Source: Lacticaseibacillus baoqingensis
Lineage (GTDB): Bacteria > Bacillota > Bacilli > Lactobacillales > Lactobacillaceae
Length of the DNA: 64,000 bases
Reading direction: 5' to 3'
NCBI RefSeq assembly: GCF_003946165.1
Contig: NZ_RHOI01000003.1
Coordinates: 62,001 to 126,000 of the forward strand
Position numbers and translations under genes: made by a program
Part shown: positions 1 to 6,043 of the stretch, piece by piece
How positions within the stretch are numbered: the stretch's first letter is position 1
Layout: each line of letters begins with the position of its first letter
Notes under the pieces: model-generated
Told to the model about the DNA's origin: nothing
Databases searched by the model: none
What the model saw: only the letters and a program-made list of their open reading frames with translations

Positions 1-1142
1 GCCAAGGTCGACGAGCCCACGTTCGTGATCGTTAGCGTTGGATGTCCCAGCGCCTTGATCTTGACTAAGACTTGGCGAATATCTGCAGTTTCACCACTTT
101 GACTCAGGAAAATGAAGAATGGGTGCTTTGAAAGTAACGGAATGTGATAGCCAAATTCGCTGGCCAAATCCACTTCGGTCGGCACGCCGGCTAAAGTCTC
201 GAATAACGGCTTGCCGACTAACCCAGCGTGATAACTCGTCCCAGCAGCCACGATATATAACCGATCAGCTTGCTTCAAGGCTGCTAACAAAGCTTCTGGC
301 AAGACAACATTTCCATGACCATCCGTGTACTTTTCAACTAGGCGCCGCATCACCACTGGCTGTTCATCGATTTCTTTGAGCATGAAGAAAGGATAAGTGC
401 CTTTGCCGACGTTGGCATCATCGATCACCACGGTGAATGGTTCGCGGCTGATCTTATCTCCAGCCAAGGTTTCGATCTCGATGGCGTCTTTGGTCAAGGT
501 AACGATTTCTTCATCTTTTAATTCAACGTATTGGTCAGTTTCATTGATCATAGCCAACGCATCAGAAGCCACCACATTGAACCCGTCGCCTTTGCCGATC
601 AATAATGGGCTCTTGTTCTTCGCCACATACAAAGCTTCTGGGTGATCGCGATCGATCAAGGAAAACGCATAGGAGCCATGCAGCAACTGCAGGGTCTTGC
701 GCAATGCGGCTTTGGCATCTAACTGATCTTGAGCGGCAAATAACGCGATCAGCTGCACCACGATCTCAGTATCCGTATCCGAATGCAGCTCCACATCTGT
801 CAGGTATTGTTGCCGCAAGCTGGCAGCATTGGTGATCACCCCATTATGCACCAAGTAAAAGCGGCCATCGTTAGAAACATGCGGATGCGCATTGGCTTCG
901 GTTGGGCCGCCATTAGTCGCCCAACGCGTATGGCCGATCCCTAATGTCCCTTGGACTTCTGGACCAACCGCGTCTTTAAGGGCCTGGATGCGGCCCACCC
1001 GCTTGACCAAATAGTCATGGCCGTTTTGGTCATTGACATAGATCCCTGCTGAATCATAGCCGCGATATTCCAGTTTATCCAAGCCATTCAACAGCACTTG
1101 GGTTGCATCTGCCTTACCAATGACGCCAACGATTCCACACAT
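1..1142 (-). CDS. glmS: Glutamine--fructose-6-phosphate aminotransferase, 5' part (cut by window edge)
   Basis: Makes glucosamine-6-phosphate from fructose-6-phosphate and glutamine, the first step towards UDP-GlcNAc and peptidoglycan. The reading frame is open from the ATG at 1142 to the window edge, giving about 380 residues. It begins MCGIVGVIG, so the N-terminal nucleophile Cys2 of class II glutamine amidotransferases is present, followed by RGYDSAG and HTRWATNG. The first sugar-isomerase (SIS) domain starts near residue 290 (AAGTSYHAG, SQSGETADIRQVL). The C-terminal part lies outside the window. It has its own promoter and a NagR-type operator and is separated from glmM by about 20 kb, including the prophage-like island. 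Confidence 0.96.
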   Translation of the reverse strand, partial: MCGIVGVIGKADATQVLLNGLDKLEYRGYDSAGIYVNDQNGHDYLVKRVGRIQALKDAVGPEVQGTLGIGHTRWATNGGPTEANAHPHVSNDGRFYLVHNGVITNAASLRQQYLTDVELHSDTDTEIVVQLIALFAAQDQLDAKAALRKTLQLLHGSYAFSLIDRDHPEALYVAKNKSPLLIGKGDGFNVVASDALAMINETDQYVELKDEEIVTLTKDAIEIETLAGDKISREPFTVVIDDANVGKGTYPFFMLKEIDEQPVVMRRLVEKYTDGHGNVVLPEALLAALKQADRLYIVAAGTSYHAGLVGKPLFETLAGVPTEVDLASEFGYHIPLLSKHPFFIFLSQSGETADIRQVLVKIKALGHPTLTITNVGSSTL

Positions 1143-1220
1143 AAACAACATCCTTTTCTTTTCCGCCTATAAATCGGACTAGACGGTTTTTTTTAATTGG
1201 TTTATTTGATAACGACACTA

Positions 1221-1249
1221 AATATATGACTATAGCAGTGAGTTGTCAA
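1221..1249 (-). promoter_or_regulatory. glmS promoter (sigma-A type)
   Basis: On the minus strand TTGACA (1244-1249) is followed after exactly 17 bp by TATATT (1221-1226). It lies about 80 bp upstream of the glmS ATG. The leader in between shows no glmS-ribozyme core that I can recognise, so control is more likely by the operator just upstream. Confidence 0.8.
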
Positions 1250-1284
1250 ACATTTTTATGAGTGGTATATAAAAAATTAACTAA

Positions 1285-1300
1285 ATTGGTATAGTTCATT
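1285..1300. promoter_or_regulatory. NagR/YvoA-type (dre) operator upstream of glmS
   Basis: The 16-mer ATTGGTATAGTTCATT closely resembles the GntR-family NagR (YvoA) operator, whose B. subtilis form as I recall it is ATTGGTATAGATCACT. A second half-site-like AGTGGTATAT lies at 1261-1270. Both are just upstream of the glmS -35 box. NagR control of amino-sugar genes, including glmS, is known in lactobacilli; its use here is inferred from sequence similarity. Confidence 0.55.
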
Positions 1301-1317
1301 TCCATCGAATTAGGCAA

Positions 1318-1358
1318 CAAAAAAGCGCAAACGGTTAAAAACCACCGGTTGCGCTTCG
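1318..1358 (-). terminator. Intrinsic terminator after the dipeptidase gene
   Basis: On the minus strand an AAGCGCAACCGG / CCGTTTGCGCTT hairpin is followed by a T6 run. It sits just downstream of the dipeptidase stop at 1370 and insulates glmS. Confidence 0.85.
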
Positions 1359-1369
1359 TTCAGTACCGC

Positions 1370-2788
1370 TTATAAATTCTTGTCCATGTTGAAAGTGAGT
1401 TGCGAAAGTTCCAATCCTTGCATCACCATGCTGGCGATTTGCTGTTTGGTTTCCGCTTTGACCATCGCCACCAGTTGATAATTCGCCGCGGTGAGCGCTT
1501 CGGTCAACTCAGTGCCGCTTAATTCCGCCGTGGCGGCATCAGTTTTGGCGATATGCATGCGGAAGCGCTGATTGAGCTTGGTCAAATAGTCGCGGTTTTG
1601 CTGAATGAAATGGCTATAATGGCTTTCCACCAACATCCCCAACTCCCGATGCAGCCAATATGCGGAGTCTTTATCCACGTCAAATGTCATCGGCGTTTGG
1701 TTATACGACGGATCTGTATCTTCTGCGTTGCAATAAAACGGCACATACGGACTGTATGTCGGAATCCCAATGTTCAGCCACATGATGGCTTCTGCTCCAT
1801 TGCGGACCTGCAAGATATGGGAATTTTGCGTGCGGTTCAAGCCGATCGGCCGATACCGGCGTTTGTCTGCTTCACTGCCATGGCCCAAAGGATCAAAGCG
1901 CGTCTCATTGTAATGGCTCCCTAAGATATAGGCGATGTCTTCGCGGGTGATCAAATGATCGGTGCGCATGATGAACGGCAATTCTGCCGATTCAGGTGTT
2001 TCTGGTGTTTCAGGATTCAAGATATGATGGGCATACCACACCCGCGGCGTATTATAGTGGCGGTCTTTTTCATTCATCGTGCCAAAGATATGGCGGAAGT
2101 TGAAGCCTGCTTTATCAGGATTCAGCTGATGCGCCTCAACAAATTCCTGCAGCCCTTCACTCCAAATGAAATTGTCCGCGTCTTCAAAGTCGACTTGCTG
2201 GATCGCGACTTGGTTGGCGGCCACCGCGTAGGCATCATCTGGGATGCGCTGAGCGACCCAGTGATGGCCGGTGACGATTTCCATGTACCAAACATTATCT
2301 TTATCAGAAAAAAGGACCGAATTACCTGCAGGCGACCCATACTGTTTGATCAATTGGCCGAGGTATTCGACCCCATGGCGCGCAGATTCGATGAATGGCA
2401 ACACCATGTTCACCATTAAGTCTTCGTCTAACCCATCCACCACCAGCGGGTCGAAAGCTAACGCGCGTTCATTGCCATAAGTACTTTCAGTGGCCGACAT
2501 CGCCACATTTTTTTCGTTGATGCCGCTTTCTTCGTAGTCCCCTTCAGCAGCCGTGTCGACGTTTGGCACCGCATTGTAGCGGTAGCCGTTTTCTGGCAGC
2601 GGTGCTTCAAACCCATTCAGCGGCGATTTGACCTTGAGCGCTTTTTCCCCCTTCCAGGCGGGATGCATATAAAACCGGTGCGGGGATAAAACGTGGAAAG
2701 TGTCGTCATTGCGCGCAATCATGGTCGTGCCATCGATGCTGGCATTTTTCCCCACCAAGATCGACGTGCATGCAGATTCAATTTTCAT
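1370..2788 (-). CDS. C69-family dipeptidase (PepD-like)
   Basis: Cytoplasmic N-terminal-nucleophile dipeptidase, 472 residues, the usual size for lactobacillal PepD enzymes that hydrolyse dipeptides taken up or released during peptide catabolism. The N-terminus reads MKIESACTSILVGKNAS; Cys7 is the expected catalytic nucleophile, followed by the conserved IARNDDTFH segment. The typical NxxxVAMSATES and W(Y)MEIVTGHHW regions follow. There is no signal peptide. It is monocistronic with its own terminator at 1318-1358. The ATG lies 10-15 nt after an AAAGAGGGG-type ribosome binding site. The exact paralogue (PepDA, PepDB) cannot be assigned by eye. Confidence 0.9.
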   Translation of the reverse strand: MKIESACTSILVGKNASIDGTTMIARNDDTFHVLSPHRFYMHPAWKGEKALKVKSPLNGFEAPLPENGYRYNAVPNVDTAAEGDYEESGINEKNVAMSATESTYGNERALAFDPLVVDGLDEDLMVNMVLPFIESARHGVEYLGQLIKQYGSPAGNSVLFSDKDNVWYMEIVTGHHWVAQRIPDDAYAVAANQVAIQQVDFEDADNFIWSEGLQEFVEAHQLNPDKAGFNFRHIFGTMNEKDRHYNTPRVWYAHHILNPETPETPESAELPFIMRTDHLITREDIAYILGSHYNETRFDPLGHGSEADKRRYRPIGLNRTQNSHILQVRNGAEAIMWLNIGIPTYSPYVPFYCNAEDTDPSYNQTPMTFDVDKDSAYWLHRELGMLVESHYSHFIQQNRDYLTKLNQRFRMHIAKTDAATAELSGTELTEALTAANYQLVAMVKAETKQQIASMVMQGLELSQLTFNMDKNL

Positions 2789-2877
2789 TAGTTGCCCCTC
2801 TTTTCCAAAGTGTTACTATTAGTGTACGCTCTGCAGTGCTTTTTTGCATCTGCCAGGGGAAAAGTTCCGGTGACCCG

Positions 2878-2906
2878 TTGACAACCTCAGGCTTATTTTG
2901 TAAGAT
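2878..2906 (+). promoter_or_regulatory. tRNA-Gln promoter
   Basis: TTGACA (2878-2883), a 17-bp spacer, then TAAGAT (2901-2906), 27 bp upstream of the mature tRNA 5' end. A short CGTTGTTAAACAACG hairpin lies in the leader. Confidence 0.7.
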
Positions 2907-2933
2907 ATTACTCGTTGTTAAACAACGTCTTAT

Positions 2934-3004
2934 TGGGTAGTAGCGAAGTGGTAACGCAGTGGACTCTGAATCCATAATCATAGGTTCGATCCCTATCTAC
3001 CCAA
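2934..3004 (+). tRNA. tRNA-Gln (anticodon CUG)
   Basis: Cloverleaf visible: acceptor TGGGTAG pairs with CTACCCA, the anticodon arm is GTGGA-CTCTGAA-TCCAT with anticodon CTG at loop positions 34-36, and the T-arm is ATAGG-TTCGATC-CCTAT. A U1-A72 first pair is characteristic of tRNA-Gln. CCA is not encoded after the discriminator A. The last 15 nt, from 2990, lie inside the 19-bp attachment core, so the integrated element now supplies the tRNA 3' end and rebuilds a functional gene. The next 45 bp carry an element-derived terminator. Confidence 0.93.
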
Positions 3005-3008
3005 TTAA
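2990..3008 (+). repeat. attL core (19-bp direct repeat)
   Basis: TCCCTATCTACCCAATTAA is identical to 16830-16848 and lies at the 3' end of tRNA-Gln, a classical tyrosine-integrase target. Flanking bases differ on both sides (a/t before, t/a after), which fixes the limits of identity. Confidence 0.93.
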
Positions 3009-3020
3009 TAACATTCATTG

Positions 3021-3062
3021 GCTGTCACTGGTTATAAAAATTCCGGTTTGACAGCTTTTTTA
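3021..3062 (+). terminator. Element-encoded terminator for tRNA-Gln
   Basis: GCTGTCACTGG and CCGGtttgacagc form a hairpin followed by seven T. It is inside the element, directly after attL. A related hairpin at 16861-16901, just outside attR, is presumably the original host terminator of the tRNA. Confidence 0.8.
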
Positions 3063-3102
3063 TTTCTAAAAATTGTCATTGAATATCATTGGTTTTCAAC
3101 TT

Positions 3103-3126
3103 TATAGAGTGGCGATAGAGTGGCGA
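3103..3126 (+). repeat. Arm-type integrase binding repeats, left end
   Basis: TATAGAGTGGCG followed by ATAGAGTGGCGA is a tandem of an ATAGAGTGG unit about 95 bp inside attL. Nearly the same tandem is found about 70 bp inside attR at 16738-16761 in the same orientation. Paired sites at both ends of the element fit arm-type sites for the N-terminal domain of the tyrosine recombinase; this function is inferred. Confidence 0.55.
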
Positions 3127-3148
3127 GGATTTTTGCTAGGCAGGCGGT

Positions 3149-3177
3149 GGCCGTCCATTATGGGCGGCTATTTTATT
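3149..3177 (+). terminator. Hairpin terminator upstream of the cargo genes
   Basis: GGCCGTCCattatGGGCGGC followed by TATTTTATT. An almost identical hairpin closes the cassette at 3664-3690, so the two cargo genes sit between duplicated terminators. Confidence 0.6.
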
Positions 3178-3249
3178 ATTTATTGTTGCTACTGTATGTT
3201 ATACTGTGTTCGTCTATAGAGACAATATAACCAAAAAGGAGGAATTATC

Positions 3250-3498
3250 ATGCATTTTCTTTGGGCTTTAATTGTTGGTGCTATTATTGGTGCAATTGCT
3301 GGTGCTATCACTAGCAAGGGCAAATCGATGGGCTGGATTGCAAATATCGTTGCTGGCCTTGTCGGTTCCTCTTTAGGGGAAGCACTCCTTGGGCACTGGG
3401 GTCCTCAGTTGGCTGGAATGGCCATAATTCCATCGATAGTCGGAGCAGTTATTATTGTCGCTGTTGTATCTTTCTTTGTTGGCAGATCTAAAGACTGA
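3250..3498 (+). CDS. GlsB/YeaQ/YmgE-family small membrane protein (island cargo)
   Basis: An 82-residue hydrophobic protein with glycine-rich membrane helices (IVGAIIGAIAGAI, NIVAGLVGSSLGEALLG, GAVIIVAVVSFFVG), the pattern of the transglycosylase-associated/YeaQ stress family. The family is membrane-located and stress-linked; its molecular role is unknown. The ATG follows AAAAAGGAGGAATTATC, an excellent ribosome binding site. It lies between attL and the packaging operon, on the opposite strand to that operon, with the following 46-residue gene 14 bp downstream. The two look like a moron-style cargo pair. Its base composition is visibly more AT-rich than the neighbouring host genes. Confidence 0.8.
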   Translation: MHFLWALIVGAIIGAIAGAITSKGKSMGWIANIVAGLVGSSLGEALLGHWGPQLAGMAIIPSIVGAVIIVAVVSFFVGRSKD

Positions 3499-3512
3499 CG
3501 GGAGGTCGGACT

Positions 3513-3653
3513 ATGGACGCATTAAAATCGGTTTTTAAGTTCATGGTAGCAAGCACTTTTCTTGTTGGTGGTGTCTTGGTAGCTGGTACAATTTGGGCAG
3601 CTAAGGGGATCGACAAGGCTGGAGATAAATTGCAAGATTCGATTCACGATTGA
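3513..3653 (+). CDS. Small single-TM protein, cargo partner of the YeaQ-like gene
   Basis: A 46-residue ORF: MDALKSVFKFMVASTF, then LVGGVLVAGTIWA as a hydrophobic helix, then a charged tail KGIDKAGDKLQDSIHD. The ribosome binding site GGGAGGTCGG precedes the ATG, and the gene starts 14 bp after the YeaQ-like stop, so the two are cotranscribed. A hairpin terminator follows 10 bp after the stop. I do not recognise the family. It could be a membrane partner of the upstream protein or a short stress or toxin-like peptide; nothing seen decides this. Confidence 0.65.
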   Translation: MDALKSVFKFMVASTFLVGGVLVAGTIWAAKGIDKAGDKLQDSIHD

Positions 3654-3663
3654 TAGGTGTTCT

Positions 3664-3690
3664 GGCCGTCCATCATGGACGGCTATTTTT
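3664..3690 (+). terminator. Terminator closing the cargo cassette
   Basis: GGCCGTCCatcatGGACGGC followed by TATTTTT; near-identical to 3149-3177. Confidence 0.8.
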
Positions 3691-3902
3691 GTGCCAGTAA
3701 CTGGTTCTGATATTCGTTGTCTAGTGCAGCCACGACCGTACCTCAAGGAACAGTCGTTGAAATTGTGTCAGAACGCGTCTGTCAGCGCCGTATTCAAAGT
3801 GGATTTGAGCCACTTAGGACTTTTCCAGAACTCCATTGTTCCAGGTCAATTAGATTGACCTTAAATCCTGATGGCTCTTGCCCATAACGGATTATCAGCA
3901 CA
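3691..3902. other. Non-coding stretch, possible gene relic
   Basis: No ORF with a ribosome binding site is visible. A short plus-strand frame near 3733-3775 reads ATTVPQGTVVEIVSE, which faintly recalls bacterial SH3 cell-wall-binding repeats of phage lysins. It could be a decayed lysis-gene remnant, but the match is too short to rely on. Confidence 0.3.
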
Positions 3903-4115
3903 CAAAAAAAACGGGCATTTCTGCCCGCTAGATGAAAACGGCAAGTCACGTAGTCAGCTTCCAAAGCAGAACGATCTGCCGGTGAAGTTGTCTATTTTTG
4001 TGGCTACGGAGTACAAACGCTTCGCGATGATGAGCCACGGTCTGTAAAATGCGCCACCGGTTAGCTATGCCGTGCGTCGGTTAAAACGGATCTACCCGCT
4101 TATCGCCTAGGACTG
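3903..4115 (-). ncRNA. Candidate structured RNA of the island (about 210 nt)
   Basis: On the minus strand an extended -10 promoter (TGATATAAT, 4121-4129) predicts a start near 4115, and a strong terminator (GCGGGCA-gaaa-TGCCCG, then T8, 3904-3928) ends the transcript. No ORF with a ribosome binding site lies between. Helices I can see in the RNA are GTGGCT...AGCCAC, enclosing CGC-gaa-GCG; a long-range CCGGTG...CACCGG around it; and GCAGA-tcgt-TCTGC. It lies just after the connector gene, at the end of the packaging operon. I do not recognise an Rfam family. Part may also serve as the operon terminator. Confidence 0.5.
3904..3928 (-). terminator. Terminator at the end of the packaging operon / ncRNA
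   Basis: On the minus strand GCGGGCA and TGCCCGT pair over a GAAA-type loop, followed by eight T. Confidence 0.9.
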
Positions 4116-4120
4116 TCTTA

Positions 4121-4129
4121 ATTATATCA
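4121..4129 (-). promoter_or_regulatory. Extended -10 promoter driving the candidate ncRNA
   Basis: TGATATAAT on the minus strand. The -35 region (TATCAA at 17 bp, 4144-4149) is poor, which the TGn extension can offset. It overlaps the connector stop codon. Confidence 0.55.
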
Positions 4130-4149
4130 TAATCTATTGGTTATTGATA

Positions 4150-4443
4150 CTATACGTCTGCTGCGAACAAGCCACGTAGCTGCTGGATCATGCTGACCAC
4201 TGAATACGGTGGTTCTTGACTCGCCGTGCTGACCTCACCCCGGTTTTGATACCAGAATTCGGTCATCATCGCCACGGCGACGTTGAACTGTGAGTATTCT
4301 TCCATCTTGGCAATGTCTGCGGTGCTGTCTACCGCATTGTGGACGTAGTCTTGAGCGGCTGTAATGTAGTTTTGAATGAGTGTGTCGTCAGTATCAGTCT
4401 GCACACGCAGGCTATTTTTAATGTCATCAGTAGTGACAGTCAT
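4150..4443 (-). CDS. Phage head-tail connector protein (gp6/QLRG-like)
   Basis: A 97-residue protein of the phage DNA-packaging/connector type that forms the ring under the portal. Residues 5-60 (TDDIKNSLRVQTDTDDTLIQNYITAAQDYVHNAV) show the typical start: short helix, DD, then a long amphipathic helix carrying the LIxxYIxAAxxYV pattern. The ATG lies 8 nt after AGGAGATG. It is the last protein gene of the packaging operon and is separated from the capsid gene by a hairpin terminator, so its expression is probably lowered by read-through. It would provide the interface to which helper-phage tails attach, with the adaptor at 10257-10592. Confidence 0.8.
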   Translation of the reverse strand: MTVTTDDIKNSLRVQTDTDDTLIQNYITAAQDYVHNAVDSTADIAKMEEYSQFNVAVAMMTEFWYQNRGEVSTASQEPPYSVVSMIQQLRGLFAADV

Positions 4444-4458
4444 GTGCTCATCTCCTAT

Positions 4459-4489
4459 ATAAAAATAGGGCGTACCCCAAGGTACACCC
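4459..4489 (-). terminator. Intercistronic terminator between capsid and connector genes
   Basis: GGGTGTACC-ttgg-GGTACGCCC followed by TATTTTTATA on the minus strand, immediately before the connector ribosome binding site. A likely partial terminator that favours capsid over connector synthesis. Confidence 0.65.
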
Positions 4490-4501
4490 CAGACTGTTTC
4501 A

Positions 4502-6043
4502 TTAAGCTGCTGGCTTGGTTACCGGTGTGATGTCAACAATTCGAGCAGCGTCTGGATCAACCACTTCATAGTCGTTGCGGATCACGACTGCCAAGCCTTG
4601 ACTATAACTGTCGAACCGTTCCCACTGGGTGTTGACTTCGTTCTTCTGGGCTAAGAAAATTGCTTGAGAAAAGTCTCCGATGATGATCCGATAGGTGCCC
4701 GCCTTAACGGTTGGCAATACCTTATTCGCGATGACAATCACCGGTGCACCGAACAGCTGCTTGCCAGATGGTGCCGTGATAGAGGGTTGAAGCAGGTAGC
4801 GACCTTCGCTGTCCTTGAGGGTGTCAAGGTAGTTGTAGGCGTCCTGATTAACGATCACAGACAGGGACAGCGCCGGGTCCAGTTCGATGTTGAACGTCTG
4901 CTTGATGTCGTCTAAGCCGGTACCGGTGATGTGCTTGAAGTTATCGTTGGTGCCCGTCTTGCCAGTCAAAACACTGATAATGTTGCTATTGTCCGTGTTT
5001 TGTACCAGCTTCTTGAGTTGGTTCTTAACCTCGGCAACAATATCAACTTCACTGTCTTCTACCAGTTCATTAGACAGATAAATCTTGCCAGCACGGGTAG
5101 CAACCTTGTAGTCAACACCACGGAATAGGGTTGCATCGATCTCTGGCACGTCTGCGAGTTCTGCCTTTGTGGCTAAGACACCATTGTTGGTAAGGGCGAT
5201 AGGGTAGGTGCCGACTGGGGTGCCGACCTGTTTAACAGTGACGTATTTAGCCAGATCGTAATCAGATTCTTTTAGATCGAATACGTCATTGATAACTTCT
5301 TGAGGAACGACTGCACCAGCGGTGGTCGTGGTCAAGCCGTCACGTTGTTCACCCATGCTGCGGATGTAGTCTTCGTAAGCGCGGGATTCGGTATGCTCTT
5401 TGTTGTCGATAATTGTTTTTTCGGTCATGGTTTTATCTCCTTTTTCTGGTTGTTCAGTATTAGTTTTTAGCCACTCAGTGTAGCTGCGTTTGTCCACTTG
5501 GACGTTGGTATCGTCATACGCTGGAATAGCTACCAGTGAGACGTCAAACAGGCTCTTGACTTGCTTGATGGTACGGATCACTTGGCCACTGTCGTCCTTA
5601 GTGAACGTGTCACCATCGGGTGCTGCGTTGAAAGTGAAGCTCATGGCTGACAGGTTTCCAGCTTGGACATTCGTGTACGCATCGTTGGCGGTGGTGGTGT
5701 CGGGGAGAGTAGCTTCAAAGTGAAGTCCCTTGTCGTCTACGTCAAGTTGTAGGGTGCCGGCTTTAGTGCTGGCGAGGACCTTGCTAAAATCGTGATCAGA
5801 TACCAGATAGACGTCTGACAGATCCACGCCATCGAAGGCACTAGGATCGACGACTTCCTTAAAACCACCTAGATCCTTGCTTGGACTATTGAAGACTACG
5901 GCATAGCCGGTGAGCTTCTTGGGTGTATCATTTGGTGCGGTGCTTGGATCCTTTTGGTCTTGGCTGTCGTCTGCTGTGGTAGGTTCGGCGGCAGTTAGAT
6001 CAGCGTCAGGGTTCAGGCGCTTTTCTGCGTCATCATTGTTCAT
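4502..6043 (-). CDS. HK97-type prohead protease fused to major capsid protein
   Basis: 513 residues from the ATG at 6043. A GTG at 6052 overlaps the AAAGGAAG ribosome binding site, so the ATG nine bases further on is preferred. Residues about 40-190 are an HK97 prohead protease (GYAVVFNSPSKDLGG, a catalytic-His region VSDHDF near residue 84, and a catalytic-Ser region GNLSAMSFTF near residue 132). Residues about 206-510 are an HK97-fold major capsid protein (scaffold-like N-terminus, VPQEVINDVFDL, FGAPVIVI, GDFSQAIF). In most phages these are two genes; here they are in frame as one. An internal ATG at 5428 with AAAGGAG should give free capsid protein as well. It overlaps the portal stop by 11 bp. 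Confidence 0.92.
   Translation of the reverse strand: MNNDDAEKRLNPDADLTAAEPTTADDSQDQKDPSTAPNDTPKKLTGYAVVFNSPSKDLGGFKEVVDPSAFDGVDLSDVYLVSDHDFSKVLASTKAGTLQLDVDDKGLHFEATLPDTTTANDAYTNVQAGNLSAMSFTFNAAPDGDTFTKDDSGQVIRTIKQVKSLFDVSLVAIPAYDDTNVQVDKRSYTEWLKTNTEQPEKGDKTMTEKTIIDNKEHTESRAYEDYIRSMGEQRDGLTTTTAGAVVPQEVINDVFDLKESDYDLAKYVTVKQVGTPVGTYPIALTNNGVLATKAELADVPEIDATLFRGVDYKVATRAGKIYLSNELVEDSEVDIVAEVKNQLKKLVQNTDNSNIISVLTGKTGTNDNFKHITGTGLDDIKQTFNIELDPALSLSVIVNQDAYNYLDTLKDSEGRYLLQPSITAPSGKQLFGAPVIVIANKVLPTVKAGTYRIIIGDFSQAIFLAQKNEVNTQWERFDSYSQGLAVVIRNDYEVVDPDAARIVDITPVTKPAA
5426..5443 (-). promoter_or_regulatory. Internal ribosome binding site and ATG for free major capsid protein
   Basis: AAAAGGAGATAAAACCATG lies inside the fusion gene, in frame, at the protease-capsid junction. 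Initiation at 5428 would yield a 308-residue protein starting MTEKTIIDNKEH. The Shine-Dalgarno match and 8-nt spacing are better than at the start of the full-length gene. Confidence 0.65.

Noticed and set aside
1143-1220. Possible glmS ribozyme in the glmS leader
   Set aside because: The leader is only about 75 nt from the predicted start and shows neither the catalytic core nor pseudoknot sequences I know for that ribozyme.
3522-3746. 74-codon minus-strand ORF over the cargo gene
   Set aside because: It is antisense to the 46-residue cargo gene and its terminator, with no ribosome binding site.
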